Part shown: one piece after another, positions 34,203 through 44,461 of the stretch
Numbering within the stretch: the stretch's first letter is position 1
Layout: every line of letters begins with the position of its first letter
Source: Termitomyces sp. T153
Taxonomy: Eukaryota; Basidiomycota; Agaricomycetes; Agaricales; Lyophyllaceae
Direction of reading: 5' to 3'
NCBI GenBank assembly: GCA_018296165.2
Contig: JACKQL020000019.1
Coordinates: 1 to 64,000 of the forward strand
DNA length: 64,000 nucleotides
Notes under the pieces: generated by a model
The model's database searches: none
What the model was told of the DNA's origin: nothing
The model's input: only the letters and a program-made list of their open reading frames with translations
Made by a program: the position numbers and the translations under genes

Positions 34203-34991
34203 ATCAGGATGACGTTTTCAATGGTAGCAAGGGCAAAGCACCTTCGGGGTAATGCTACAATCTCAGTGCTGCTGGAGACACACAATGTGTTTCTGGGGAG
34301 ACTTGGGTATGGGGGGAGGAGGCAGCGTCAAGACTTTGCTGACGATCAGGCGAAGGTGAGCAGCCCCCTGTGCATTGGATACTATTATAAGCAGCTCCCT
34401 GGGATCTTGCACCCACAAACAGTCACCACCATGACATGGGTGCTCATGCGGTAGCGCAGACTTGGTTCGGTGTAATCATGTGGTATGAGTCCAGATTACC
34501 TTGTGACCTGTAAGGAAGACGTCTTTATGGGTCCTCGGCGCTCAGGTAGTCAGCACCGTAAACGCGAAAGGATGAGCGAAAGTGACGCGAATCGCAGCAT
34601 CATCTTCAGACCCAAGAGGTTCAGGTACAGAGGAACATCGAATAGATTCAGCGCGAGGGTGGCGAAACTCAACAAGAAAAACGGGCTCTATCTCTACGTT
34701 GCGAAGTGGTTGTGGCATCATCACAACGAGGCCAGAGGTATCGTCCCAATCTCTTTGCCGTGCGGTAGTGTGTCACGCGGCGGATATTCCAACGGCGCCC
34801 GGAGGGTTTGTCTCCGTCCGAGCTAGATATTGGATTTCCAACGACAGAGACCGAAAAGGAGGGCGGCCACGCGGACGCGCGCGCGTCGTCTTGCGATTCG
34901 ACCAAGCGCAGAAGCAAGAACACTATTGATCCTGGCAAGGAACTCTATGCAGATGAAGAAACGACGCGCAGTGGGCGCTGGGAGGCGTATA
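34203..34991. other. CpG-rich spacer left of the copia element
   Basis: Frames of up to 115 codons overlap on both strands, but none has a recognisable motif; high GC makes such frames likely by chance. I see no gene. Confidence 0.4.
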
Positions 34992-35252
34992 TGTTGACAA
35001 TGATACTCAGTCGGTTGTATAACGACTATATTTTCTATATACCTGTTGACAATGATACTAGGTATATAATCAGCGCTGTGGATATAAGTGCGAAGGCCTG
35101 GGCTCACCTCAGTCGGTTGTATAACGACTGAGGTATTCCGATGCCCGCACCCGATCCTTTTCCATCATATCCTGTATAGTTTATCCTGTCCGTTTCCCTC
35201 CACTCCTTCGCAAATCACGTGCTTCTATGCGTACGTCGATCCTGGCTCAACA
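34992..35252 (-). repeat. Copia 3' LTR, CpG-retaining
   Basis: 261 bp. It contains a 9-bp perfect stem (CCTCAGTCG / CGACTGAGG, 35107-35133, 9-nt loop). CpGs are frequent, unlike the other LTR. Confidence 0.9.
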
Positions 35253-35275
35253 CTCCCCCGGGCTCGAGGTACGCG

Positions 35276-38047
35276 TTACTCGATGCAAAGTCGCAGGGCC
35301 ATGCAAAGCTTGTGGTGTTGGGGACGAGGGAGCGGTTTAGTGAAAAGGTCGGCCAAGTTCTCGTCGCTGGGTACGTAGTTAACTGCGATCTTTCCCTCCT
35401 TAACGAGGTGTCTGATGTAGTGGTGGCGCACATCGATGTGCTTGACTCGGTTATGGTTGCGCCTGTTTTCTGCTATGGCGATGGATCCGTTGTTGTCGCC
35501 CTTAAGGTCTGCTGGCTGTGGCGCCGGGTGTCGGATCTCTGACAGAGCTGAGTACATCCACTGTATCTGTTCGGCTGCGCGCCCCAAGGCAATATACTTG
35601 GCTTCGGTCGTCAATGTCGATACAGTATCTTGATACTTGGCACTCCAGCACGTAGGTCCTCCCGCCTGTAAGTATACGCCGCCTGACACCGATTTTCGTG
35701 AGTCGGTGTCCGATGCGAAGTCCGAGTCGTAGTACCCGTAGGGGGTGAAGTCCTGGTAGCCGGCACCTCCGTATCGTATCTTGTAATGCAGTATGGCTTT
35801 CAGGTACTGTAATACATGTACCAACGCGAGCCAGTGGGCCTTGCCTGGGTTGGATCCGAACCTGCTGAGTGATGATGCTACGGCAAAGGCTATGTCTGGT
35901 CGAGTCCCAATCTGAGCATACATGATAGATTCCAGTACTTCCATATATGGCTTATCATGCATATAGAAGTGTTCCTCGGGGGTCTGTGGACTCTGATCCT
36001 GGGAAAGTGCGATTCCCAGTGGAAGGGGGGTGTACTTCGGTTTACACTCTGCCATCCCATATTTCTCCAGCATGCGTTTGATGTACTCCTCCTGGTCGAG
36101 TGTCACTAATCGTTGTTTACAATCCCGTGCAATGCGAATGCCCAGTACGAACTTCATTTCTCCCAAGTCTTTGATTTGGAACTTCTCCCCCAACTCCTTG
36201 CATGCGCGCTCACTCTCACTCTTGGACGTTGACATTCCTGACGTGTTGTCTGTGTAAGTGCTTGTCACCGTCATTTAACCATCTCTCTCCCTCACTCTCA
36301 CTGATTGGTCTGCCTCAGATCTTTTGTATCCCAGCCTCCTCATATCATCATCCAGGGTATTCCACCAGTTGTTCGCACCGTCCATGGTGCTGTAGATTTC
36401 TTTGTCAAGTAGGGCTACTAGGCCTTTTTTGTCACTGCCTCTGTTCTTGTTTATCTCTGTTTCATCCCCCCGGACTCGGTCGCCAGCTGTCACATCAATG
36501 CGGAATACCTCATTTGGAGTCTTCTCATAGCCTTCAGGTTGCTCCATGAGGATGGGTGCTTGTGTTGGTGCATTGAGATAGGTGCTTTTGTAGTTGATTT
36601 GCCACATTTCATAATCACAAACAGTCCTGACAGCTATATTCATTCTGAGTGATTTGTACTTCATGACTGATGCGTACATGGCAAAATAGTCTACTCCTGG
36701 GATCTGGGAGAAACCTTTGGCGACAAGTCTAGCTTTCCTGGCGGTGACATTCCCATTGCCATTGTACTTAAGTGCAAAGGTCCACCTGTTTTTCATTGTT
36801 CTTGCACCTTCAGGTCTTTTCACAAGGGTCCAGACTTTTTGGTCATGCATTCTGGCCATTTCTTCATCCATTGGTGCCTTCCATAAGTCCGGTCGCCACA
36901 TTGCCTCAGAATATGACTTGGGAACCCATGTCGTATTGTTGGTGTTGATGGTGGTTGTTGCCATTGCTGTTGGTCCACAGTTAGTTGCCCATGCCAGTCC
37001 CTCTGCTGCGGCATCCCCGATGATGTGCTCTGTTTCTTTGGCTCTGGTGGCCCTGGCTGATGGGTTTCTGAGGCATGCGGAGCGTTGGGGCTCAGTTGCA
37101 GGTTCAGGGGTTGGTAGTGTTGCTGTCTCTGTTCCTGGTGGCATACCACTGGCATCATGGGCATTGATATCATCCTGCCCATCCTCCTCCATGCCGGGGG
37201 TACCCTCTACAGCATCGGACTCATCAAGTATCTCATAGATATCAGCCACGCTGTTCTCATGATTATCTGGCAAAGTCCAGTGGCCAAGCCCTTCCTCAAA
37301 TACGACGTTGCGAGATCGGAAGATGCGACCCATAGTGTGCTCCAGGAGTTTGTAGTCACTGACACTGAAGTACCTGATGAGGGCACATTTGACCGATCTC
37401 AGAGCCAGCTTACTGGTGCCATCCTCCTTGGGGACCTTCGCATATGCAGTGCAGCCAAAAGGCCTCAGGTGTGTGATGTTGGGCTTGTGGCCAGTGCGTA
37501 TCTCATGCAGTGTCTTGCCTGGATGGCATGAGCTTGGGATCAGGTCAATGATGTACATGGCTGTGGATGTGGCCTCCCCCCAATAGTGGGCTGGCAGGCA
37601 GGAGTCACTGAGCATGCTCCTTGCGAGATCCAGTATGGTTCAGTTCTTCCTCTCAGTGACCCCATTGGCAGACAACAAATTGGGTGGGGTTGTCTTGTGG
37701 ATGATGCCACATTTTGCACAGTATACCGCCCAGAGTTCATTTACGAATTCCTTGCCACCATCACTCCAGATCCTCCTGATGTGTTGGCCTGACTGTACTT
37801 CTGCCCTGATGTCAAATTCCTCAAGGCAGGCCACTGTTGCCTCCATCATTTTGTGTGCTAGGTACCACGCATCTGTCTCCACCCCCCCTTGGTCAACCAC
37901 TGTCATCATCCAGACCTTCCCGCCAGTGGTCTGGATGCGGGCTGGGCCAAACAGGTCAAACGCTACACACTCATATGGTGCTGACTTGGGGATCACTTTC
38001 AGCATCAAATGGGCAATGGGACTGCTTCCCCATAATGCAATCCTCAC
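35276..38047 (-). pseudogene. Copia pol (integrase, RT, RNase H), split by lesions
   Basis: Three open blocks. 38047-37640: integrase core with AFDLFGPARI, VVDQGG and IWSDGGKEFVNE (DDE-type). 37615-36275: integrase tail (HLRPFGCTAYAKVP) and RT with ARLVAKGFSQIPGVDY; motif A reads QINYKSTYLN, where the usual Asp is Asn. 36274-35276: RT end, where YTDN replaces YVDD, then RNase H with GYYDSDFASDTDSRKSVSG, SAKYQDTVSTLTTEAKY and HIDVRHHYIR. Two active-site Asp losses mean it cannot reverse transcribe. Left-hand blocks are CpG-rich, right-hand ones CpG-poor. Confidence 0.85.
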
Positions 38048-38210
38048 ACCTGCCCTCAGCAGCCATTGTGGTGAGTTGCAAGCCCACGACCATGCCCCTC
38101 CTGGCCATCTCAGTTATTGTGCCCTCGCTCACATGCCCTAGTCAGCAGTGCCAGGTCTCAAAGGTGGTAGGGCAGTGAAGGGATCTAGTGTGCATGGCCC
38201 TGGGGGGTGA

Positions 38211-39527
38211 CTAAACAAACTCAATATGAAACATTGTGTCTGCAGCCAGCACAGCTTTCATAAACGGGGCGCCATTGGGAGCATAGAATGTTGCTCCCCC
38301 AGACTCAAATGTTGTCCTGCAACCTCTCTGGCATAGCATGCCAATTGACACGAGGTTGTGTGTGAAGTCAGGGATGTGCAATGCATTATCAAAGGTGAGC
38401 TCAATTAGTTCACCATCACTCTGGACCCATTTATGGATGCGTCTAGTGCCAGTGATGTGGAAATTGCTGCACCAATCAGCAGTCGAGCCTGTCCTATCAT
38501 CTGGTTTGGGGTCTCCATATGTCTCGAAGTCAGCCCTGTCAACAAAGAAGTGGCAGTTTGCTGCAGAGTCTGCGTATGTTGCTAGGGGGCCCAGTCTGCC
38601 TACCAGGGTTGCAAAAGCCAGGCACCTGGGGTTATTCTCATTCCTAGCCGAGGCTACTGCTGAGTTTGCTTGTGGTGTCAGTGTGGGGGTGGTGCTAGGG
38701 GTGGGCATAGCCAACAATGCTGATGGCTGTGTGCCTTCTTTGCCATGCTGCCACCAGTCAGGGTATTGTCCCTCCATGCCACTGCCTTTTCTGAAGCACT
38801 TCTCGATAGTATGACCAGTCCTTCCACAAATAGGGTTGCTACACTTGGCTATATTCCTCCCAGTCTGCATTGACAAGGCATGGATCGATCTTGATGGGGT
38901 GATGGTGGAGGTGCCATGTATCAGAAGCACATGGCTGGTGAGTCTCATGCATACGTTGGCGGATGTTTTCTCAGCCATCAGGGTCCTGGTCACAGAGGCC
39001 CAGCTCACTGGCATAGACTTAATAATGTAAGACCTGAATTTTCTGTTGTTAATCTCAGCCCCCTGACTATTGGCCTTCGCCCATGCTGTGCACATCACAG
39101 TGAAGTGTGCTTCAATGCTGCCGCCCTCAGAGTATTTAATGGAACTGAGCTCCTCCTCAGCATGGAGCAGGCCAAGGTCTGTCATGGTATCATGCAGATC
39201 AGTCAGTGATTTCCACGCACTGGCTGCTGACCCATCCAGATCTATGCCCGCTCCGATGGGGTTGATGACGTTCAGGGTTATCATGCTCTGTGCATAAGCG
39301 TTGCGCTGCTCCCACTCAATTTGAGTAGGATTTGGGTCACCCCACCAGGTGGTGACCAACTTGGAATCCATGGAAGGCCACATAATCAACTCGGTGAGGT
39401 ATCTGTGGAGTCCCCATCCATGGGCAGCCTCCATCATCCTCATCTTAAATGAGAGCCAGTTGGTACCATTGAAACACTCCTTGCTTGGGAGGAGGAATAG
39501 GTTCAGGTTCTGCACCATATCCTGCAC
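38211..39527 (-). CDS. Copia gag with zinc knuckle and protease-like region
   Basis: An open frame of 438 codons; the first ATG gives a start at 39518. The N-terminal half has the UBN2/gag-type helical pattern (FNGTNWLSFKMRM near the start). The zinc knuckle CSNPICGRTGHTIEKC lies at about residue 235. Near residue 318 ATYADSAANCHFF replaces the usual aspartic protease DSGA box (DSAAN), as in many copia elements. The frame ends before the GAG_pre-integrase and integrase part (38047 down), so pol is in another frame or separated by a lesion. Confidence 0.8.
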   Translation of the reverse strand: MQDMVQNLNLFLLPSKECFNGTNWLSFKMRMMEAAHGWGLHRYLTELIMWPSMDSKLVTTWWGDPNPTQIEWEQRNAYAQSMITLNVINPIGAGIDLDGSAASAWKSLTDLHDTMTDLGLLHAEEELSSIKYSEGGSIEAHFTVMCTAWAKANSQGAEINNRKFRSYIIKSMPVSWASVTRTLMAEKTSANVCMRLTSHVLLIHGTSTITPSRSIHALSMQTGRNIAKCSNPICGRTGHTIEKCFRKGSGMEGQYPDWWQHGKEGTQPSALLAMPTPSTTPTLTPQANSAVASARNENNPRCLAFATLVGRLGPLATYADSAANCHFFVDRADFETYGDPKPDDRTGSTADWCSNFHITGTRRIHKWVQSDGELIELTFDNALHIPDFTHNLVSIGMLCQRGCRTTFESGGATFYAPNGAPFMKAVLAADTMFHIEFV

Positions 39528-39610
39528 AGATCATGAGTGGGTTGAGTGGTCAAAAAAAATTTTACTTTCTGTGAGTTGTCTCCACTGAGTGGCAATGGGG
39601 CCAAATAACC

Positions 39611-39871
39611 TGTTGACAATGATACTCAGTTGGTTGTATAACAACTATATTTTCTATATACCTGTTGACAATGATACTAGGTATATAATCAGTGCTGTGG
39701 ATATAAGTGTGAAGGCCTGGGCTCACCTCAGTCGGTTGTATAACGACTGAGGTATTCCGATGCCTGCACCCAATCCTTTTCCATCATATCCTGTATAGTT
39801 TATCCTGTCTGGATCCCTCCACTCCTTTGCAAATCACGTGCTTCTATGTGTACATTGATCCTGGCTCAACA
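39611..39871 (-). repeat. Copia 5' LTR, CpG-depleted
   Basis: 261 bp, same ends as the left LTR. The 9-bp stem-loop is preserved at 39726-39752, including its CpGs, while most other CpGs are now TpG or CpA. Confidence 0.9.
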
Positions 39872-40600
39872 GTATATGCAGGATATTGGCATTGTTAATT
39901 TGGGGCTTGAGAGGCAAAATGAGGGACCCCATCACACAGAGGATAAGTGTGGGGTAATGATATGCTTGTTAGTGGTGCTGCCCCTATGGCAGTGGCATGT
40001 GGAGAGCATGCGTGTAGGATGAGCGTTGGGGTGGATGAGTTTGGGGCCAGGGCTGAGGGAGACAGGACAAGTATGGCGGGCGTTGGTACGCTTGCGGGGG
40101 GCGGGAAGGTGAGGGCAGTAGTGAGATTGTGTGGACATCATATTTCAAACAGAGAGATGAGTTGGCGCTTGGGGATAGGGTGATTTTGATTTTTGAAGTG
40201 TATTCAATTTTGTGTTGGCTGATGGATGGTCTGATTGTTTGTCTGCATCTGACGAACGCTAGCTAATAAAGAACATTGTTGTAGATTGTTAGGATGTCTG
40301 GAGGGTAGCAGTAAATGTACTGGCTAAATTGTTCAGTGATATCTGTGATACTTGTGTATTATACTTTTATGGCCAAATGATGATTGAATGCCACAAGATC
40401 ATGCAGCGCAGGAAAGTAATGACTACAGGGCCAGGGGCCACCTAGAAACCTGCATACACATTCACCATATGGCAACCGCAGTGCACAGAGCTGATTTGTA
40501 GAGTGAAAAGTAAAGTAAGACCTCAGTCACTCAAGAAAAGGTTAATGATGACCATATTGATCTGTAAAGTGCAATATGAAATGTAAGATAATGTGGCTCA
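39872..40600. other. Spacer with a decayed fragment of the APH-like gene
   Basis: 40434-40496 aligns with 32594-32656 of the APH-like gene over 63 bp. Differences are mostly CpG transitions (ACGTTC to ACATTC, ATACGG to ATATGG, GCGACC to GCAACC). No other gene seen. Confidence 0.6.
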
Positions 40601-40640
40601 CCCTCAGTCACCTCAATAAAAGGTTAATGATGACTGAGGG
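40601..40640. repeat. Stem-loop, probable LTR piece of a second copia family
   Basis: CCCTCAGTCA (40601-40610) pairs perfectly with TGACTGAGGG (40631-40640). The flanks GGCTCA before and GTGCCCGATC after echo those around the stem-loop in the 34992 copia LTR, and a copia RNase H lies just to the right in the expected order. Confidence 0.5.
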
Positions 40641-40879
40641 TGCCCGATCTATGTATTCGATCTTTTAGAAATGTAAAATAAGATTTTAGTAAAGACTGGT
40701 AAACACCAAGTGAGCAAAAACATGAGGCTTGCAGTGGCAAGTCCCTAATTAGGAAATAAGACATAAAAAGGAAATAAATAGACTTTTAGAACTTCATTGT
40801 GATTGGCACATTTCCCCAATACTCCCTAAGATGCGGTGATCACTCCAAGTGTTTGAGGCCAAGCTTGGTGATGAGATAA

Positions 40880-41470
40880 TCAGCTGAGGTCATGGGAGAG
40901 ATTTTTGGTTGATGCCACCAGGTTGATCTTGATGTCGCTTTCCTGTATGCATTTGCAAATGTAGTGATGATGAATATCAATATGTTTGGCATGTGTGTGC
41001 CCCTTGGTTGATTCGGCTAAGGCTATGGATGAATGGCTCTTGGCATGCAAAACAATGGGAAGTGGTTGTGGTAGGTTGATTTTGACTAGAAAGTTATGCA
41101 TCCAGAGTCCATAAACGCCATATATTTGGCCTTGATGGTTGATAGTGCAACCATGTTTTGGCACTTTGAGCACCATGACACTGCTTCCCCAGCGAGCATG
41201 AATACATAGCCTTCAGTCAAATGCTGAGTGTTAAGGTCACCTCCATAGTCTGTATTGACATAACCAGTAGGTTTGAGTGAGACTCTGGGCTGCCTCGAGT
41301 AGGCAATGTGGTAATCAAGCATCCCTTCTATGTATCCAAGGATGTGGAGGAGCATGTTCCAGTGTGCTGGACCTGGGTTTGATTGAAAATGCATCAGTAT
41401 GCCTATGGCAAATGACAGATCAGGATATGTGGCAACCTGTGCTTTCCTTGTCTATACTGCTCCCTATCAC
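40880..41470 (-). pseudogene. Ty1/copia RT-RNase H fragment
   Basis: Minus-strand text reads FQSNPGPAHWNMLLHILGYI, GYVNTDYGGDLNT, ALSTIKAKYMAF and KHIDIHHHYICKCI, the end of copia pol. It has an in-frame break around 41,090-41,170. Upstream pol is missing: at about 41,475 the sequence switches to gypsy gag. Confidence 0.8.
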
Positions 41471-41479
41471 ATAGCATCA

Positions 41480-42053
41480 AGGCCACAGTCTTGGCAGGGT
41501 CTAATAGAAAAAACTCTGCACAGAAGTCCTTCTCAAAGGTGGCCCAATTCAGAAAGCTTCCAACACCTCCAGAGTGACAGAAGACTCACAGCACATAAGT
41601 AGAGACACATCTGGTCTTCATGTATAACAGCACCCAGGCTTTTTTCAACACATTGGAGTCAAAGGCATCCTTGCTGAGGTGGATATAGGTGAGGCAGGAC
41701 TGCAGGAATCACTCCCTGCTGGAGCAGGTGCCATCATATGCATCTGGTAGTGCCGGATGAGGAATCCATGGCTGTAGGGTCACCAGAGCTGCAGGGGTGG
41801 GTGCAGTGGCAGGCAGGGCCAGTTCAGCAGCCATGGGAGGGGCAGAGTTAGGGTTTAGGCATTCAAGCAATGCCTGGAGTGATTGGGAGATAAGATTTGT
41901 TGTTTGACAGAGGGTAGAGAGTTCAGTCATATGGTGGGTGAGAGATGATTGCATTAATTGCACCTGGGTTTCTAGGTGAAGCAGGTGAGTCCAGGCTTTG
42001 TCCTGCAGGGCTGGGGCCTCCAAGAGTGTGTCTGGGTTGGCAAGCTGAGACAT
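41480..42053 (-). pseudogene. Ty3/gypsy gag, truncated
   Basis: The open part 42053-41709 starts MSQLANPDTLLEAPAL, has a helical middle and reaches PDAYDGTCSSRERFLQSCLT, the start of a retrotransposon gag domain; readable gag-like text with stops continues to about 41,480. It lies 107 bp inside the gypsy LTR at 42160-42508 in the correct order for a minus-strand element. Confidence 0.7.
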
Positions 42054-42159
42054 AGAACTCCATGGTGTTTAATCCTAGTGGGGAAGCAATGAGTAGTGGC
42101 TTGGAGATTCCTTGTGGCTATGAGGGGCTTTCAGACCAGTTTCAGGAGACTTGTTCTGC

Positions 42160-42508
42160 TGTAAGGGCAACCTCTGGGGCAGTGGATTGGAGTCATGCAG
42201 CTAGCAGAGGGGAATCCAAAGTATATTAGCAGAGTAGATGATGATACAGTCAGTAACTAATCACCTAGCAGAGGGGAATCTGAAGAGAACAAGTCTAAGG
42301 ATCCCCACTGCTCAGCACAGCACATCAACATGCGGCAGAAGTGTGGGAACTACTGTACAGGTGACCAGAGCTACTCCTAACCCTAGGGCAATGGTTGCTG
42401 AGGTAATACAGAGAACTCTGGGGTTCCAGAAAGAGCCCTGGAGAGGTCAAACAAGCTGTGGAGGTGCTGGAACCAGTCATGGAGGTTGGAAATGGAAGTC
42501 CCCTGACA
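42160..42508 (-). repeat. Gypsy LTR (family 1), 5' LTR of the truncated element
   Basis: TGTAAGGGCAAC to CCCCTGACA, aligning with 23412-23780. The bases outside do not form a target duplication (TCTGC versus GTCAG), as expected if the other end is lost. Confidence 0.75.
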
Positions 42509-42937
42509 GTCAGTCATACACACCTGATAAGCCTGACCATTGCTGAATACCACTTGTGGTACTATCATCTACAGCTTTGGTGTCTCAAACCCTGCTAAAG
42601 AATGTGCTTGGCCACCCCAAGCTTGTTCCTAGACAAAGTTGCTTGTCAAGAGCCTTTACTGCTGATGAAGGTTTTTTGGTGCACCACCCATGATTCAATT
42701 TCATGTTAGAATGCATTACAAAAAAAGCATGATGCATAAAAAGTGTAGTCACACAAGATACACAACATAGGTACATATGTACATGATGGTGGCTATACAC
42801 TTATGTCAGTTATGTCCCAATTGGGACATGCCAGGTGCCCTCGCCAAGCGTGTGGCGAGAACCGTGCGAACTGATTTGTCAGGAGTTGACGTCACTGTGG
42901 GGAAGGTAATTTGATCTCAACTTGTACAACCATCAAT
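42509..42937. other. Spacer, repeat block to gene island
   Basis: CpG-poor until about 42,835, then CpG-rich, leading to the HNH-domain gene. Nothing else seen. Confidence 0.4.
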
Positions 42938-44461
42938 ATGGCGACTACTCCGACCACGGATAATGATAGTAATATCAACCTCTGGATCATTCAACAAGAG
43001 AAATGTCACCTCGCATTGTCCATTCCAGCCACAGAGTTCCAGCACTTTTCACTTCGTCCTCTCGCGTGGTTACGCTACCTTGCGGGTGCCCTCTACGGCC
43101 GTGAGGGTGATCTTTCAGTCTCCATAAACGGCCACACAGTGGACTATGATCAATTAACATTATGCGACAGAGATTATTATTTTACATCGCCAGGCAGGCC
43201 ATCTCTTTATTCATTAATGCGTCCACTGATTCATCTTCGATATCAGAGACAGCCTACTTGTTAGACCCTAAAATTATGGATGAGCGACAGTCATACTCTA
43301 CCCATAATACGGCAGGTAGAGGAGGTTTCAAGGAGGAAATCATCGCTCGTGATAGTATATGTATTGTCACGGGAGCATCGGCGGAGTTTTCGCAGGCCTG
43401 TCACATAGTCCCGCACATGAAGGGAGACAATGTGCGTTTTGAAATCTTCCTTTGACTGTTCAGAGTTCTCATTTTCAGTCAAGTACCTCAATTTTCTTAG
43501 CGACAACCGACTGAAAACTCTTGAAAAGCCTTTGGAGGGCATCAATGACTCTCGAAATGGACTCTTGTTGATCCATAGCCTCCATTCAATTATTGGCAAG
43601 TCTCGCGCAGCCTTTCTGCCGGTCAGAGCTGCCCATCTCATTGTATTTCATCTATATGTTTATCACCGTCTATAGTTGCCAAATTGGGCCATGAAGATGT
43701 CTGATATCCCTGACTGTGATCCACGACCGTCCAGTACGCTTTCGAAGGTCTTTCCCAATGGTCTTCCAGAATCGCCCACTAATCGCCTCATTTTCCAATA
43801 TTTTCCGCATGATTACCCAGCCCCTCAGCATCTCTTCCCTCATAACTCTGAGGTTCGAATATCCAGCCATGAAGACTGGCAGCCGCCTCAAATGTTTGAG
43901 ATCGCGTATGCTGCGGCTGCTCTCAAGGCATGGGGACAGGGCGATTTTGTTTCAGTTGCTGAAGATTCTACCCGGCACTATTTCGAAACCCACGTTCACG
44001 ATGACAAGAATAATGATGATGCAGAACCGAATCCAGATGATGACGTTGATGATGATGACCAGAACGACACAGACTATGAAGACATTGTTGATGATGAAGG
44101 CAATGTTGACGACTACGAAGACAAAGTTGATGACTACAAGGGGAGCGATGATAGCGAAGGGAGGGGTAGGCAAGTACGTAACTCAGAGAAGAATCTCAAA
44201 AGGAAACACATTCAAGAACATCAGTGTCGCGAACGAGCAATCAAGTCGAGAATTTCTGACCAGGCAGATAGTACTTTCGATGATGTCATGGCTGGCGGCA
44301 TGATTCCACTGGTCCTCGCCATGTGGCAGAAAAATTCCGAAGGTGCTTTCCGACGAGCACGCCTTGCCCAGAAGAAGAGGTTGAGGGAGGAGGTAGTGCA
44401 TTGGCGTTCCACTGTCTCCCAGGGGGTAGAGGGGGACCAATTGAATGAACTCACTGAATAG
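42938..44461 (+). CDS. HNH-nuclease-domain protein of Agaricomycete type
   Basis: Start ATG 42938 (MATTPTTDNDS). The first exon encodes LRYLAGALYGREGDLS and VDYDQLTLCDRDYY. The HNH_2-type domain follows: RGGFKEEIIARDSICIVTG, then CHIVPHMKGD, then (after intron 43432-43483) GINDSRNGLLL. After intron 43622-43675 the C-terminal exon (43676-44461) has PNWAMKMSDIP, a long Asp/Glu-rich tract and a basic tail ending TAG. Both introns keep frame. Between the first block and the HNH block the frame slips by one base near 43,190 without a clear GT-AG intron, so this is either a missed small intron or a frameshift. Cellular role of these proteins is unknown. Confidence 0.7.

Larger units (their letters stand above)
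34992..39871 (-). mobile_element. Full-length Ty1/copia retrotransposon, 4,880 bp
   Basis: Two 261-bp LTRs (34992-35252, 39611-39871) have TGTTGACA...GGCTCAACA ends on the plus strand and are flanked by GTATA on both outer sides (34987-34991, 39872-39876). A GGGGGAG purine tract precedes the 3' LTR in the sense (minus) direction. Gag, integrase, RT and RNase H are in copia order. The two LTRs differ at 13 positions by my alignment, 11 of them CpG transitions. The reverse-transcriptase active site is damaged, so the copy is inactive. Confidence 0.92.

Noticed and set aside
43952..44173. Hydrophobic minus-strand frame (VVVNIAFIINN...) as a membrane protein
   Set aside because: It is antisense to the Asp/Glu-rich tract of the HNH gene, which always yields Val/Ile-rich reverse frames.
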